A DNA stretch of 64,000 bases from Symsagittifera roscoffensis (Eukaryota; Xenacoelomorpha; Acoela; Convolutidae). The stretch covers positions 58,017,896 through 58,081,895 of the forward strand of contig NC_087068.1 of NCBI RefSeq assembly GCF_963678635.1. Reading direction: 5' to 3'. The position numbers and the translations under genes were made by a program. Of the stretch, positions 22,782 to 34,659 are shown one piece after another; position 1 is the first letter of the stretch; each line of letters opens with the position of its first letter. The notes beneath the pieces are model-generated. The model had not been told where the DNA came from, ran no database searches, and saw nothing but the letters and a program-made list of their open reading frames with translations.

Positions 22782-25046
22782 CGGAACCTCCCAAGCATCG
22801 AACGAGTATAAGCAGAATCAGGGTGGCGACTCCCGCACAGCTGAGAGTGGTGGAAAGGCTGCTTGAGCCGAAAGTCATGGGGCTCCCAGATGCCGCATAT
22901 GGAGGCCCAAAGCTAGCCGAAGATCCAAGATATGGTAAGCCCTGTGGAAGCTCGCAGTTGGCCAAAAAGTTGGCAGTATATGGTTGATCGAATCCGGGAG
23001 CAGCGAGGGTGATCATCGTGGCGGGTTCGGGCTTCGAGGGGACGTCACCGAAGTTATTCTGGCCAGAGACCTTGGTGTATCTGCTGCCTGGGGCGGAGCT
23101 GAATCAGATGCTGACCCTGGTGGTGGCGATTAAGTCGGAGACAACTTGCGCGCCTGAAACGCTGCTATTTGTGGGAATGAACGACCAGCTGCACGCGGCA
23201 GGACTCTTGGAGCACCTGAAAGGTGAGGCACTAACACCCAAGAAAATCTGGGAAGCAATCCAGACGTTGTTTGCCGCGATGAACGAGGTGCAAGAGTCGG
23301 TGGCTTCTCGATTTGGACCGAAGACAAGAGTGGCATTTACGACGTCCCCGGGCTACGCGAGTATGCCGCCTGCCCTGCAGTTTGTGTATGCAATGTTGAT
23401 CTTGATAGCGGAAGGGAACGCTGCTCCCAATCGCGCGCTGGAGCCAATAAACTTGAGACTTCTTAAGTCGGAGGTCGCAGCGGCGTGGGCAGATTTATCT
23501 CAGGCTATGAGGGGATTCTACGAATTGGCGGATATTCTTATTGTGCTGGACGAAGTCCTCTGTCTCGAGGTGTCGAATCTCGCTCGGCAACTGAAGTTCA
23601 ATCTGAAGGTAAGGGATGATCACCCGGTAATAAGCCACCTGTGGTTTCGGAGCTTGGATCTAACAATCACGAGCTCCACCAGTAGGGCGAGGGGTTCGAG
23701 CAACGAAAGGAAAAATGTGGCTGCAGCCGAAAATCAGTTGTAATCGATGGGGTACCGCTTAACGCAAGAGAAGCAGGTGGCCGTTTCTGACCCCACGGCT
23801 TGAGAACGCCACAGACAAGACGCGGGAGATCGCTCCACCTCTCATCAAATAGATATGGGAGTTTCTTGAGGGGCAGCTGGAAGTGCCAGAAAACATAGAG
23901 ATGACGGTGGGAAGATTTGTCACAACGGCGAATGAAGTCAACATTGGAGGGTTCAAGAGGGAGCACGCGAAGGGCGAGCTAAAGACCAGAAAGAACCATG
24001 AAGTTTTGAGAGTCTTGAGCCCATGCTGGGAGAAGAAGTATATGGGTAGAGTGTTCTATGCGGGAGATGCCATCTTCGATGAGTTCGTGCAGGAATTACT
24101 AAATATGCCCATTAACCTCCTACTGGCCCTGTACTTGGTCTACCCCAGGTATCTATTCAACTTGGGTCCGGCCTACATGGTCAGCAGGGACGGATACTTG
24201 ACACTGGTACTCTTGGCCCATGGAGAACTGATGGCGTTTCATCGGCTGATGAAGTATGGGGAACCCCTGTCGATAGGCGAATTGACGGATACTTGACACT
24301 GGTACTCTTGGCCCATGGAGAACTGATGGCGTTTCATCGGCTGATGAAGTGTGGGGAACCCCTGTGTCGATAGGGAAGGCTCACCCAAGTGTGGAAAATT
24401 ATTCGAACAAGTGTGCTGCCGGGCTGAAGACATTGGTGGTGGAGTATCTCCTAATGCAGAATCGATACCTGACGGGTGAGGAGAGAAATCCCGAGACGAG
24501 AAAAGAGTTGAAGGAGGCAAATGGAGGCATACCTCTCTTGACTGATTTGTGTTTGGCCATGAGATCTGACCCACTAGGGATGATTAGAGGGCTTGGAGAG
24601 GTCGTGACCTGCATTTACGGGCCGGCGGTAACACACGCCTTTCCTGATCCCCTCGTGGCGGCATACCGGCATTCATTGGTGCACGTGAGCCTAATAAGTG
24701 TTCTAGATGGGACGGCGCTGAACTGGTGCGGGCAAGAAGAGTTGAGAGCGCGGATGAGCGACATGGTACTCTTTCGGAAAGTGAAGGACCCAGAGCTGAT
24801 GGTGTTCAACTTCCCAGGACAACTGCAGTGCAGAATGAGGGCAAACGTGAGGGTCCCATCGAGGCCTACCTCAAGCTCTGGATCTTGAATCCCGTGACAG
24901 GGGACAAGGGGGAAATCTTGAGAATCCCCGCGCGGAAAGGGAGTTTTGAACTGGTGAAGAAGGAGTTGGAAATGATACTTGAGCGAGAAGTTCTGCCTAC
25001 TACCGTCGCTGAATTCCCGATGGTCAGAAGAATGACCCTGGGATGA
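22760..25046 (+). pseudogene. E1 ORF2 middle region (unknown family)
   Basis: Open pieces 22760-22987, 23009-23743, 23883-24296, 24349-24888 and 24726-25046 match in order the 801-codon ORF of E2 and the start of the next one. Shared landmarks are LLPGAELNQML/AAVDLDLLQS, NDQLHAAGLLEHL/NDHLHSRGFLSRL, SPGYASMPPALQFVYAM/SPGYAHLPDGLKFVYAI, VLDEVLCLEVSNLARQLK/VLDEVLGLELSNFSRQLK and GGIPLLTDLCLAMR/GGMPLLTDLSLAMR. I recognise no family. The piece 24349-24888 is continuous across the place where E2 has a frame change, showing that the two were one ORF. A 95-bp tandem duplication (24189-24378) adds a frameshift here. Confidence 0.6.
24189..24378 (+). repeat. 95-bp tandem duplication inside E1 ORF2
   Basis: The 95 bp starting GACGGATACTTGACACTGG at 24189 are repeated from 24284 with few differences (including a 2-bp GT insertion at the end). 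The unit length is not a multiple of three, so the duplication breaks the reading frame. Confidence 0.9.
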
Positions 25047-26402
25047 ACAGTCCTTTAGTGGTCCCGTCCCTACAGGCTAGAGCTACTGAGGAAAAGCAGC
25101 AAAAAAAGTTTACGGACGGTTGGGATCCCTTGTTCATTGGATACTCAGCCGCAGTTTGTTTCCACACATGCGACATCAAAATAAACTCGTGGACGACACA
25201 GGCAAAGAAGATGAGAGGCTCAATGCCCCCTATGTTCGAGATCCGGGACATCTTGAGGACGCTCGAGCAGGCCGGGCTGGAAAATAAGCTGCCGATTTGG
25301 GACGTTGGAAGAATGATCGTGCAGGAGGGACACGTTGCTCTGAAAGACGAGATGAAATTCACCACGAGGAAGTACCGAGCGCCCTACGGATTGGAGGAGC
25401 TAGATATGAGACAAGACGAAAAGAGGCTGGTCCCCTCTACGTAGCTCTCGCTGAATATAAGAAGCTGGACCCGGCAACACCCTCATCCTTATCGGTGGAC
25501 ACCCCTGGAGATAAAAGAAGCCAACCCGTAGAGAACAGATTCAGAGATGTACTAGATAAAGAACAGGCAGAGTCAGGGAAAGGGGAGAGCATGGACGAGA
25601 CCCTCAGTGAAGCGGGAGAAGAAATGGAGGTGGCAAACACACCAGACCAGGACCCAGTTGAAATGGATTTCACCACGCACGAGCTGTTGCAAGACTTGAG
25701 TGGAGACGACTGGGCGAACACGGCCACCCCGCCACTGGGATCCCCACGCAAAGATCTGGAACTGCCCCTGGCGAGCAAAACCTCTTACATGCGGATGATA
25801 CTCTTGAGTGCCGAAGAAAGCAAGAAGAACGCTTTCGAGGGCAATAAATGGATGTTCCTGAGCACGCTGGACGAGAAGGCGTGGCAAGACTTCCTGAGCA
25901 AATTCAACCAGAGAGTGAAGAGCGAGACTACGCTGGAGGACTTCAAGGAAGAGTGGTGGAACACGGTGGTGAAGTTCGGGGAACCCGTCTTGATGGGTAC
26001 CGGGCTAGATAAGAAAGCGAGGAAGGAGCTGCTAGGGAGGATGGTCAAACTGAGGGAACCGGAGCAGACGACCGAAGCTGATGCATGTAAAGACAGCTCT
26101 ATTCTGAACAAAAAAAACCGATGATAAAATTATTAAGTTTGAAAGGAATGATAAGAATAAGACTAGTAATATGATTAAAGATATTATTATTCTTAAGGCT
26201 CGAGAAGGGAGAGGCAAGAGTTGGAAAGGCCGGACCTGGATAAAGAAGTAGAATCAGTGATGATGGTGGTGACGCCCCCGAGTAAGGGAATAAGGTCTCG
26301 GAAAAGGAAAAGAGAGGCAGAAGAATTAAGTAGTCCCTCGGCGGACGCAGTCTCAGAAAATAATCTGAAGTAGACGGCTCCCATGATTCTAGCGCGATGG
26401 AA
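25043..26402 (+). pseudogene. E1 ORF2 continuation (unknown family)
   Basis: 25043-25444 and 25297-26124 overlap in different frames and correspond to E2 53.1-54.2 kb: FTTRKYRAPYGLEELDM here aligns with RTRTFIAPFGCEEIKVV there. The second half is acidic and hydrophilic (MDFTTHELLQDLSGDDW) and then helical. A patch of about 90 bp at 26118-26206 is strikingly AT-rich compared with its neighbours. No domain recognised. Confidence 0.5.
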
Positions 26403-27315
26403 GACGGCAGCTTAAAAGGGCAGCTCCTCACCGCGGAAGTTGGCCGAGGTGATGGAAGGAATTGAAGTCTCGACGTCCTTGACAACAGAGGAGGACTTCA
26501 GACCTCAGAAGGCAAACATCAAAAGGGGTTCGACGAGTTGACAAATGTGGGAGGTGGACATTGGCAAAGAATGGCGTGCGACCCAACACCAGGCGGCTGG
26601 GAAACAGGTGGCTAGCGACCCTCTTGAGAGAAATGCGACGAGGAATACCGCTCGATCTTGGTTGGGTGGCTCTGGAGACCATGAAAGAACTGGAGGATTG
26701 CCTGACGAAACTTGATCGCGGGGTATCCCGTAAGCTTCGTCATTGGGCTACCCAACAGAAAGCCGAGTTCATTAAGTTAGAGTTGGGGAATCAGCTGAGT
26801 CGAACTTGGCAAAACATGCTGCTGGCGTATTTCGAAGAGGCGATGAGACTACCTTCGTCGGCGTTACCGTTGATGCCAAATCCTTTCGTCAGAACGGCAG
26901 GACAGCTGATGTTCGCATGGAGCTTGGTGGGAAAGAGCTGGAGGTGTTGACCTCACACGATAAATTGAAGCTGGACAGGAGTCTACAGGTTTATCAAATG
27001 CAAGTCTATCAAATGTCTAGCGAGGAGAAAGGATGCCACTTGTTTCTTAAGATGGATCATGTCCGTGATGACTGACAGTACTGTCCAAATGTGTCATCAG
27101 AATGCGATTGGAAATAAAACTATGGAAAGGAGAATCTCCATGGTGATCCTGAAGGTGTACCAGAGTACTGGTATCGGGAAAGAGGGTGGCTCCAGGCAGT
27201 CTCTATAGAGTCACGGGAAACTTGATGAAATACGGAGGTTCTACAACCAAAGTTCGAGGAGGGGCATGACGTGAATCGTAACTTGGCCCGAGCTGAAGAC
27301 TACTCGAAACTCACA
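26403..27315 (+). pseudogene. E1 ORF2 continuation, strongly decayed
   Basis: Pieces 26561-26950 and 26806-27075 are readable. LAYFEEAMRLP at about 26821-26853 aligns with LRYFEEEMRTR in E2 (about 54.9 kb). Otherwise similarity is weak and several stops and frame changes occur. No domain recognised. Confidence 0.4.
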
Positions 27316-28678
27316 AAGCGGAGAGAATATCAGTATGTGTCTGGAGTAATGGGGATAGCATACAACCCTTTCTTGGATTCGGGGTCCGGGAACGCCTAAA
27401 TGAATTATGAAGTGGCAGAGCTGTTGAAAATCTGGACATAGAAGATAGTTGAGATTGATCCAGTGGAAAAGGAGAGGTTGAGCTTAAGCCTGACACTTGA
27501 GAAGATACCAGGAGTGATTAGCGTGCCGCGCTCAAACCAGAGGATGAAATTGAAAATGGGAAATGGAAACCGCATGCTGATTACGAGTTTGGGGACGGTT
27601 TGGAAGTTGCTGAGGCCTTCCTGGTGCCCACATCCCCATGCAAGTCTGATTGAAGAAGTCACGGAGCGAGTGAGACTTTCACCAACGAGGGATGAGGACT
27701 TGGGGAATCTGAATGTGGTACACAAACTGATCCTACCCCATAGTAAGGAGTCGGAAGAAACAACGAGCAAGTTAGATAAATCAGCGAAGAAGATGGAACC
27801 CGGTAGTTGTCTGGACCTGATGTGTGGAAGTGGAGAGGATACAGTCCTGCCAGAAGGAAGACTTAGCCACTTGGTTTGGTGACATCACATAGAATGAAAA
27901 GAGCGAAGTACAGATAGTGGCTGAGTGTTACAGGAACACTACTGTAAATTTAGCAACGGCGTTGGGGTTCTTCTCATGGATGTGCAGTTTGCAATCTCTG
28001 GAGATGCTGGAGTCCGAGCACCACTTAGTGACAGCATTAAGCGTGGAGTCATGGCGTGGGGCGTCGCAAACAACCCAGAAACACTTCAGAGGGTAGAAGA
28101 TTGGTCTTGAGGCAAAAATGGGGTTTCCGTGAGTGAAGCTTATAGCTTGCCAGTGAACCCGAAGTCCCTAGTGGGATCGGTGATGGCCAATCTGTGTGGA
28201 AGCCACTATCCATTGCACATGGCAATGGTGGAGGTATCCAGTCAGAGGATACTAATCGACAAAGCCTTCTCGATACCCAAGTGCGTATGCCTGGCTCGAA
28301 TGTCGCATCACTCGCGCAGACTATTGAGAAAGATTCTAAGAACGGTACCGGGGGAACAGAGAGAACACTTGAGTGAGATCTGGGGGGAGGAACTCTTGAG
28401 TTTGGAAGGTGAAAGCAAGAGTGATTTCGAGAGACAGAATACGATCGGGAAACCGATGCACAGTACCCCGGCCGTGGAGGCTAATGATGTGACGCACGAA
28501 AAAATCATGGAGCTAGAACCTCTGCTGGAAGCTTCGGGAGAACGCAACCTCAGGAGCATCAACCTCTCACATGGAGAATGCCTGACACAGATGGTGTGGT
28601 ATCCGGAGCACTCGAATCTCTACTTGATATGGGGCGTGGAGGATACCCGATCACCGACAGAAGGTCACCCTCTTAGTA
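27316..28678 (+). pseudogene. E1 ORF2 C-terminal region (unknown family)
   Basis: Matches E2 55.4-56.8 kb: YQYVSGVMGIAYNPFL / YSYVSGVIGIAYNPFL, LLRPSWCPHPH / LMRPSWCPSPN, KPGSCLD-type segment, FSIPKCVCLARMS / FSVPKCVRLARMS and ELEPLLEASGERNLRSI / EVEPLLEVSGKRNWRSI. Open pieces are 27463-27882, 27925-28110 and 28129-28773, separated by stops and frame changes. The strong residue-level match despite many silent differences shows past selection on the protein. Function unknown. Confidence 0.55.
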
Positions 28679-29221
28679 GTGAGTTCGATGCTAGCGTTGC
28701 GATGGATCGAGGAAAATGTGGCGAAATATCGGGAGTCGAAGGCACCGACAGCGGAACCGATACACGCTATTGATTACAGCAGGAGGTTTGAGTTGTTTGA
28801 GACTGCATGCAAAGTATTCGCTATACCTATGGAGGTCAGGCACGTGTGGAGCCGCATAAGATTCTTCCCATGGTTTCGAGCGACATTGACATCAAGGTTA
28901 TACGCGGTGACGAAGGATCACATGAAGAAGCATCAGAAAGAATATCGACAGTTCCTGGCTGAGATAGGGCCGGAAGCCTTCAAGAGACCCTTGCTGACCC
29001 ATCGTAATGCAATCACTACGGGTTGGAAGAGAGTTGGTAGGGTGTCTAGAGATAATACCAAGGCGAGGGAGTCAATATTGGAGGAGAACTTAGCGAAGAA
29101 CGTGAGCTTGAGCTTACATAAATTTTTTTGCTTTAACAGGGAAACTAAATCGAAGGGTTTGCCGAATCAAGCAAAAGATGCCAAGAGCAGAGGGAATGGA
29201 TGCGATCCAATGAACAACTAA
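28679..29221 (+). pseudogene. E1 ORF2 extreme C-terminus (unknown family)
   Basis: 180 residues matching the last E2 ORF (56871-57500): ALRWIEENV / AIRWLQAHV, LFETACKVFAIPMEV / LFETMCKILNIPMEV and LLTHRNAITT / FVTHRNALTT. The region is helical, with conserved Trp and basic residues, and might bind nucleic acid; that is a guess. It ends at TAA 29219-29221. Confidence 0.55.
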
Positions 29222-29705
29222 AGGCTTGGAAAGAGATCGTGATCAGCTCCGACGATCTGGAAGAGCTGCTGAGGCAGATTACGGTGTCGAATGAATCAGG
29301 GCCCAGCACCTCGAGGGCGAGTAGCACGAAGTGAGCGGGATGCTCAGTGTCGGATTCAGTGAACTCGGATGAAATCTGAGGTCACGGGAAAAAAATTTCA
29401 ATGAACGAAAATATTGTTATGATTATGCTATATCTAATATATGAATCAAAATGCTGCATGTTATTTTTCTGATTGGTTAAAACAAAAGAAAATTTAATCA
29501 TTAACTTATGAAGCTGGAATTGAAGGTGCAGGTGCATGCAGACTTTGATTGCTGTTTGACGGTAATGTGACAAATTTGCATGCTGGTGAATTTTGGGGTG
29601 TAGATAAAGTTAAATCTGCTGCAAACTTCTGTAAATGACCACTGGCACTGTATCTTGAGGCACACTCACAGATGGCGACACACAATAAGGTTATCGATCT
29701 TGAGT
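29222..29705 (+). other. E1 3' untranslated region
   Basis: AT-rich, with stops in all frames. It ends at the E1 polypurine tract. The last 5 bp (TGAG, 29701-29704) are also the left microhomology of the tandem duplication. Confidence 0.6.
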
Positions 29706-29715
29706 CCGGGGAGTA
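29706..29715 (+). promoter_or_regulatory. E1 polypurine tract
   Basis: CCGGGGAGTA lies immediately before the TGTGCC start of the 3' LTR. The same tract precedes the E2 3' LTR at 58708-58717. It is absent in front of the 5' LTR at 8743. It primes plus-strand DNA synthesis in the family. Confidence 0.8.
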
Positions 29716-30507
29716 TGTGCCAGTATGTCACACTTGGAAGTTTGACCTTGAGTAACGCAAAAGACGTGATTTTGGGGTGAATTGGAATTTTTCAAAAATT
29801 CGAATTGAGCATGTCATGCTCAAGTTTCTCGCGACAACTCAAAAAGCCAGAAATATAAGATCAGAAGAACCGAACTACAATCGCGGGAAAGTAGTAGAAA
29901 AACAGCGGAAAATTGTTGTTCGCAAATTCCAGACATAAGATCGAACGAGAGTAGAGCTGTCTTATTCTTGACAGAAGGCAGAGTGATCGAAATCAGAGAG
30001 AACGAATAGGTGAACCAGAGAGAACCTTCAGTGGAAAGATAGACAACTGAAGTTTCCCAATAGTCCAACCCCAAAAACCTACTTCTCATTTACTCAAACT
30101 CCTCGAGTTAGATATAATTACCCATTTATTCTCGAGTTACTTATCAATTTAGTTACTCAACTCTAGAGTGTGCCGGTCTGTGAGTACCCAATTTAAATTT
30201 CTTGAGTGTGTTTTATATTGTTATGTTGAGGTGAGGGGAGTTTTAGGTTGATCCACCTGAAATGGATCAAAGTTCTACTGTCTAATAAAAAGTAACTATA
30301 CGGATGTTTCCGACCCTGTTTTTAATGGCGTTTGCGTGTTTCAGGTAATTTGAGACCTAACTATGGGGAAGTTCTTATTTTCTAGAGTGGGGGGTATTTT
30401 GTTAGTAGCCTTTAAGCTGTAACGAGGGTTTTAGTCTCATGTCGCGAGTGAACCGAATTAGCTCCGACCGTTTGAGGTAGAAAAACAATAGATAAGTGTC
30501 CCTGACT
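29716..30507 (+). repeat. 3' LTR of E1, truncated by insertion of E2
   Basis: Matches 8743-9535 and stops at CCTGACT, where the E2 LTR (TGTGACATTC) begins. The intact LTR reads CCTGACTCTTGAG at this point; the ACTCTTGAG part resumes at 59567. AATAAA is at 30284-30289. Confidence 0.9.
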
Positions 30508-31431
30508 TGTGACATTCGACCAGAATGGATCAAAATGCACATTCAGCAGATTCGGAAATTTAGCAGCGAACCTTCCGAATTGACGGTTTTAAGCGATTAG
30601 CGACGTTATTGGAACGATTAGCCAAACGGTGAAGGTCAAGATATTCTGGTATTTTGGAATTTTAAAAATTCGAAATATGACGTCATATTTCTGAGAAACG
30701 TCAGAAACGGCCATTTTGGCAAGAAAGAGCTGAAAAAAACAGAACAACATTAGTTGTGATAGCGATAACAACTGAAATTGTGATTGAGAAACAACAACAG
30801 ATTGCAGGAATAGCAGATACCGTTCCAAGTTGCAACTATTGTGTCGCTACAATAGTTGCAAGGCATTTGCTAACATTAGTGAGGGGTGGAAACCAGCCAT
30901 CCGGGTTACAGGGAAATCAAGCTTAACGTGCTTGATTCAGTGGATTCGAGAATCCGGAGGGGTTCCGGGACTGAAACTTTTATCATCTTATATAAAGTTT
31001 TAGCTTCCCTGTCATGTCCTGATTTGAATTTAATTAACATCTGAATTCATTTTGCTAGGATGAGAAGCTAGAAGTTGGGGGAAAAGGTTGATCCATCTTC
31101 GATGGAGATGATGATTTTTATCTACTGAACAAAAACAATAATATTTCAATAAGTAGTAGTAGCCCTGTTTTTAGGAGTGACCTCGTGGTCTGGGGATACT
31201 GAGACCCAGCCATGAGCTCACTAATTTTGCATGTAATTAAGTTAATTTGAGTGTTTTGACCGAAGCCGAAAGCAGTAACGTTTTTGTCGACCCGATGTTA
31301 GAAAGACCACCAAAAGAACTGGCTTGGTAGAGACGGTTAAAAGCATGTAAAACTCTGTTTTGACGTTGGCCAGTCGTCTTAGGACTTAGTTTTATTTTCC
31401 GTTGATATGTATCTTCCGGCCGAATGTTACA
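30508..31431 (+). repeat. 5' LTR of E2 (type 2), first copy of the duplication
   Basis: Begins TGTGACATTC and ends GAATGTTACA, near-perfect 10-bp inverted termini; 924 bp. TATATAAA at 30989-30996 is a good promoter TATA box. An LTR hairpin TCCATC/GATGGA is at 31092-31106. The overall order of motifs resembles the type-1 LTR, though most of the sequence has diverged. Confidence 0.9.
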
Positions 31432-31443
31432 TAGATGTTTTTT

Positions 31444-31460
31444 TGGCGCTCCTGGGTGTT
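31444..31460 (+). promoter_or_regulatory. E2 primer-binding site, first copy
   Basis: TGGCGCTCCTGGGTGTT, 12 bp after the LTR end, identical to that of E1. Confidence 0.7.
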
Positions 31461-33852
31461 ATTCTTTTTTAACATCATGACCGGCAGAACCGTTAACGAG
31501 CACTCCGCGCCGAGCGGATGCTCACATTAACGCCCTTAATAGGCCTAAACCGCCGGGGCGGAAGGGTGATTCGGAGCGCGGAAGCCTTCCGGATTACCGT
31601 GAATAGCTTTTTAACCTAGTTAAGACCGAAAATTCACGAACCAGGAAGGGTGGGGGGATCGGCCGTTTCCTCGTTCCCTGAGTGGTTTGTGACCAAAAAC
31701 ACTTAAAGATATATATAAAACCAAACAAAAAGTAGTATAGTACCCAAGAAAAACAAAAAAAAATATAAAAAAATAACCGAAAAAACCAAAAACAGTAAAA
31801 AAGTAAAAAATCAGTAGAAATCATCCCCCCAGACAAGATGTGATCCGATCCCCCCGTTTGTTGTTGATAGATATATTGTTGATACATGGAATTTATATCA
31901 GTCACGATTGTCACGATCATTTTTGTGGCCCGTTTGTGAGGCTTGTACATTAGGGTTATTTGAGCATTTAAGCACGTTAATGATAAATTGCGCTCAATCC
32001 GGAAGGGTCTGCTGATTTGCGTTCAATTCGGAAGGGTCTTGGGAGAAGACCGATCCGGCAGCAGTACAAGGAGCAACAAGAAGGGGATCAACGACAACAA
32101 CAATCGACTGTTAGGTATTGTTAACAAGTTTTGTATCCCTTTTGGTACAAAAAGTAAGATAGTAATCTGTGGGGGGCTCGACAGTGCTGCACTGTAGTGA
32201 CCCTTCACCGAACTGCGAATATCCGAGTTAAGCACCCTAATTCGGATATTAGACAAACCCGGAGGGTTATAGTATTACTTTTATTATTACTTATATAGCT
32301 TATATTAATATTCCTATATCGTTTTTCAGTGAAAAATACAGAAAACAGACCGGTTTTTAGGGTCAAAATAGCGATATTTTGATTCCCCCACAAATCGCGA
32401 TTTTTGATATATCGAAATTTTTTGAAACGGAAAAAATCGCTAAATTAGTGTGTTACATCGTAATTGCACTACTATATTAGGTAGAACTGGTTAAGTTTAG
32501 TTCGGAAGTGGTTGGAACTATTTTGGTACCGAAAACCGAATTTTCCCGATTTTTGACAGTACGAAACACTATAAAATCAGAAAATTTTTTGAAATTTTGA
32601 GTTAGAACAGTAAAAATAGTTGTTTGGACAACGTCCACTAGTGAATCTACAAGTTTTAAAACCCGCTACCCGAAAGCCTTCCGGGTTGCTGAGAAATCGA
32701 ACTTAACAAGTTTGATTTTATGGATTCATCAATCCGGAGGGGTACAGGTAGCATAGTTTTCGCAAATTTTTTCAACTAAAGCGTTTTAGATCGGGTCTTT
32801 TGCATTGAACTAGAAGAGTATAGGCCTTCTGAGCTCGGATCATTAATTTTTAGATCGAATAGAACAGAATTGCGAAAAAAGTTAGGCGGAACAATAGAGA
32901 AAATTGTTGAGTTTGGAAGAAAGACGTTTTGGCTCATAACTTTTCAACGACTGGACAGATCCAGTTGATCTTGGTACCATTAGATCAGAAATTAGCTTAA
33001 CTTACTAGTAGGAAGGATAATTATTCGAAAAAGCAGGCGCGAAAACTTTTTGAGATTGTTTTTAGCAAATTCCTCAAATTGGGAGGGTACACCCTTCACG
33101 TTTTATAAAAAAAATTTTTTGGAAAGCCCTTAAACCCCTACCAAAAGGTGATAGCGATTGAATTAAGTAATTTAAGACAGTTCTAGACAAAAAGGGAAGG
33201 CTAAAGGCACAAGAAGACCTTAATAGAGCCGAAATTAGGCAAGCGATAAGACCCTTCACCGTTAGTGTGAATTGTCAAATAAGAGGCTTAACTTCAATCC
33301 GGAGGGGTCTAGGAAAGGATCATATACCCTTCCCAGCTAATTCGAACAGCATAATAGCATCGCAGAACGTATCCGGAGGGGTATAGGTTGAAATCAAGAA
33401 ATCTCCGAAAAGCTACTTTAACAAAACCAGAGGGCTCTCAATCCGGAGGGGTCAAAATTTTTTCAAATTCGGAGGGGTCCCAATCCGGAGGGGTCTCATA
33501 CTTACTAACTCAGAGGGGTCCTAATCCGGAGGGGTCCTAGTTTAACCAATCCGGAAGGGTCCTATTTTTGCCAATCCGGAGGGGTACTGTTTTTTGTCAA
33601 CCCGGAGGGATAAAATTTTATTTTAAGGACCTAGGTAAACAGAAGAAAAGATAAAAGTGAGAGGTATTAGGTTATTAAGAGACAGGCTAGGAATCAGTGA
33701 CTGCACTGGTAACTTGCCTTTTCAATAAAGACCAGACAAAAACAAAACAGGTCCGACCTCGGATATTCGCAACACTAGGCCTAAATTGAAAAATAGTGTA
33801 ACTCATTGGTGTAAATTGAAAACCAATACGTTTTTACGAGAAGTGACTGCCC
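31461..33852 (+). other. E2 leader, first copy, with dispersed GGAGGGGT motifs
   Basis: Non-coding. The motif AATCCGGAGGGGTC and close variants occur about a dozen times, densest at 33290-33610 (for example at 33444, 33483, 33523, 33573). Single copies also lie at 31996, 32731 and inside the LTR near 30950. Short frames here are not conserved as proteins between the copies. Confidence 0.75.
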
Positions 33853-33867
33853 TGAGTCCGGGGAGTA

Positions 33868-34659
33868 TGTGCCAGTCGGTCATACTTGGAAGTGTGACCT
33901 TGAGTAACGCAAAAGACGTGATTTTGGGGTGAAATGGAATTTTTCAAAAATTCGAATTGAGCATGTCATGCTCAAGTTTCTCGCGACAACTGAAGAAGCC
34001 AGAAATATAAGATCAGAAGAACCGAGCTACAATCGCGGGAAAGTAGTAGAAAAACAGCGGAAAATTGCTGTTCGCAAATCTCAGACATAAGATCGAACGA
34101 GAGTAGAGCTGTCTTATTCTTGACAGAAGGCAGAGTGATCGAAATCAGAGAGAACGAATAGGTGAACCAGAGAGAACCTTCAGTGGAAAGATAGACAACT
34201 GAAGTTGCCCAATAGTCCAACCCCAAAAACCTACTTCTCATTTAATCAAACTCCTCGAGTTAGATATGATTACCCATTTATTCTCGAGTTACTTATCAAT
34301 TTAGTTACTCCACTCTAGAGTGTGCCGGTCTGTGAGTACCCAATTTAAATTTCTTGAGTGTGTTTTATATTGTTATGTTGAGATGAGGGGAGTTTTAGGT
34401 TGATCCACCTGAAATGGATCAAAGTTCCACTGTCTAATAAAAAGTAACTATACGGATGTTTCCGACCCTGTTTTTAATGGCGTTTGCGTGTTTCAGGTAA
34501 TTTGAGACCGAACTATGGGGACGTTCTTATTTTCTAGAGTGGGGGGTATTTTGTTAGTAGCCTTTAAGCTGTAACGAGGGTTTTAGTCTCATGTCGCGAG
34601 TGAACCGAATTGGCTCCGACCGTTTGAGCTAGAAAAACAATAGATAAATGTCCCTGACT
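33868..34659 (+). repeat. Truncated E1 3' LTR, second copy of the duplication
   Basis: Second copy of the sequence at 29716-30507, again preceded by the polypurine tract (33858-33867) and cut at CCTGACT by the E2 LTR. Confidence 0.9.

Larger units (their letters stand above)
8743..30507 (+). mobile_element. Giant Ty3/gypsy LTR retrotransposon E1 (main part; its last 72 bp are at 59567-59638)
   Basis: E1 has a 5' LTR (8743-9605), a primer-binding site 11 bp further on, coding remnants in the order gag, protease, RT, integrase, macro-like domain, then a long extra coding region (20.5-29.2 kb), a polypurine tract at 29706-29715 and a 3' LTR from 29716. The 3' LTR is interrupted at 30507 by insertion of element E2; the missing LTR tail is found at 59567-59638. 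Without E2 and the later tandem duplication E1 would be about 21.8 kb, far above the usual 5-10 kb of Ty3/gypsy elements. Candidate target-site duplication: AAT at 8740-8742 and at 59639-59641. The copy is dead: the RT lacks its YxDD motif, RNase H is mostly gone, and stops and frameshifts occur throughout. Confidence 0.85.

Noticed and set aside
33290-33610. GGAGGGGT repeats as a CRISPR array or as bacterial ribosome-binding sites
   Set aside because: Spacing is irregular, spacers are not unique units of constant length, and the surrounding sequence is a eukaryotic LTR element leader.
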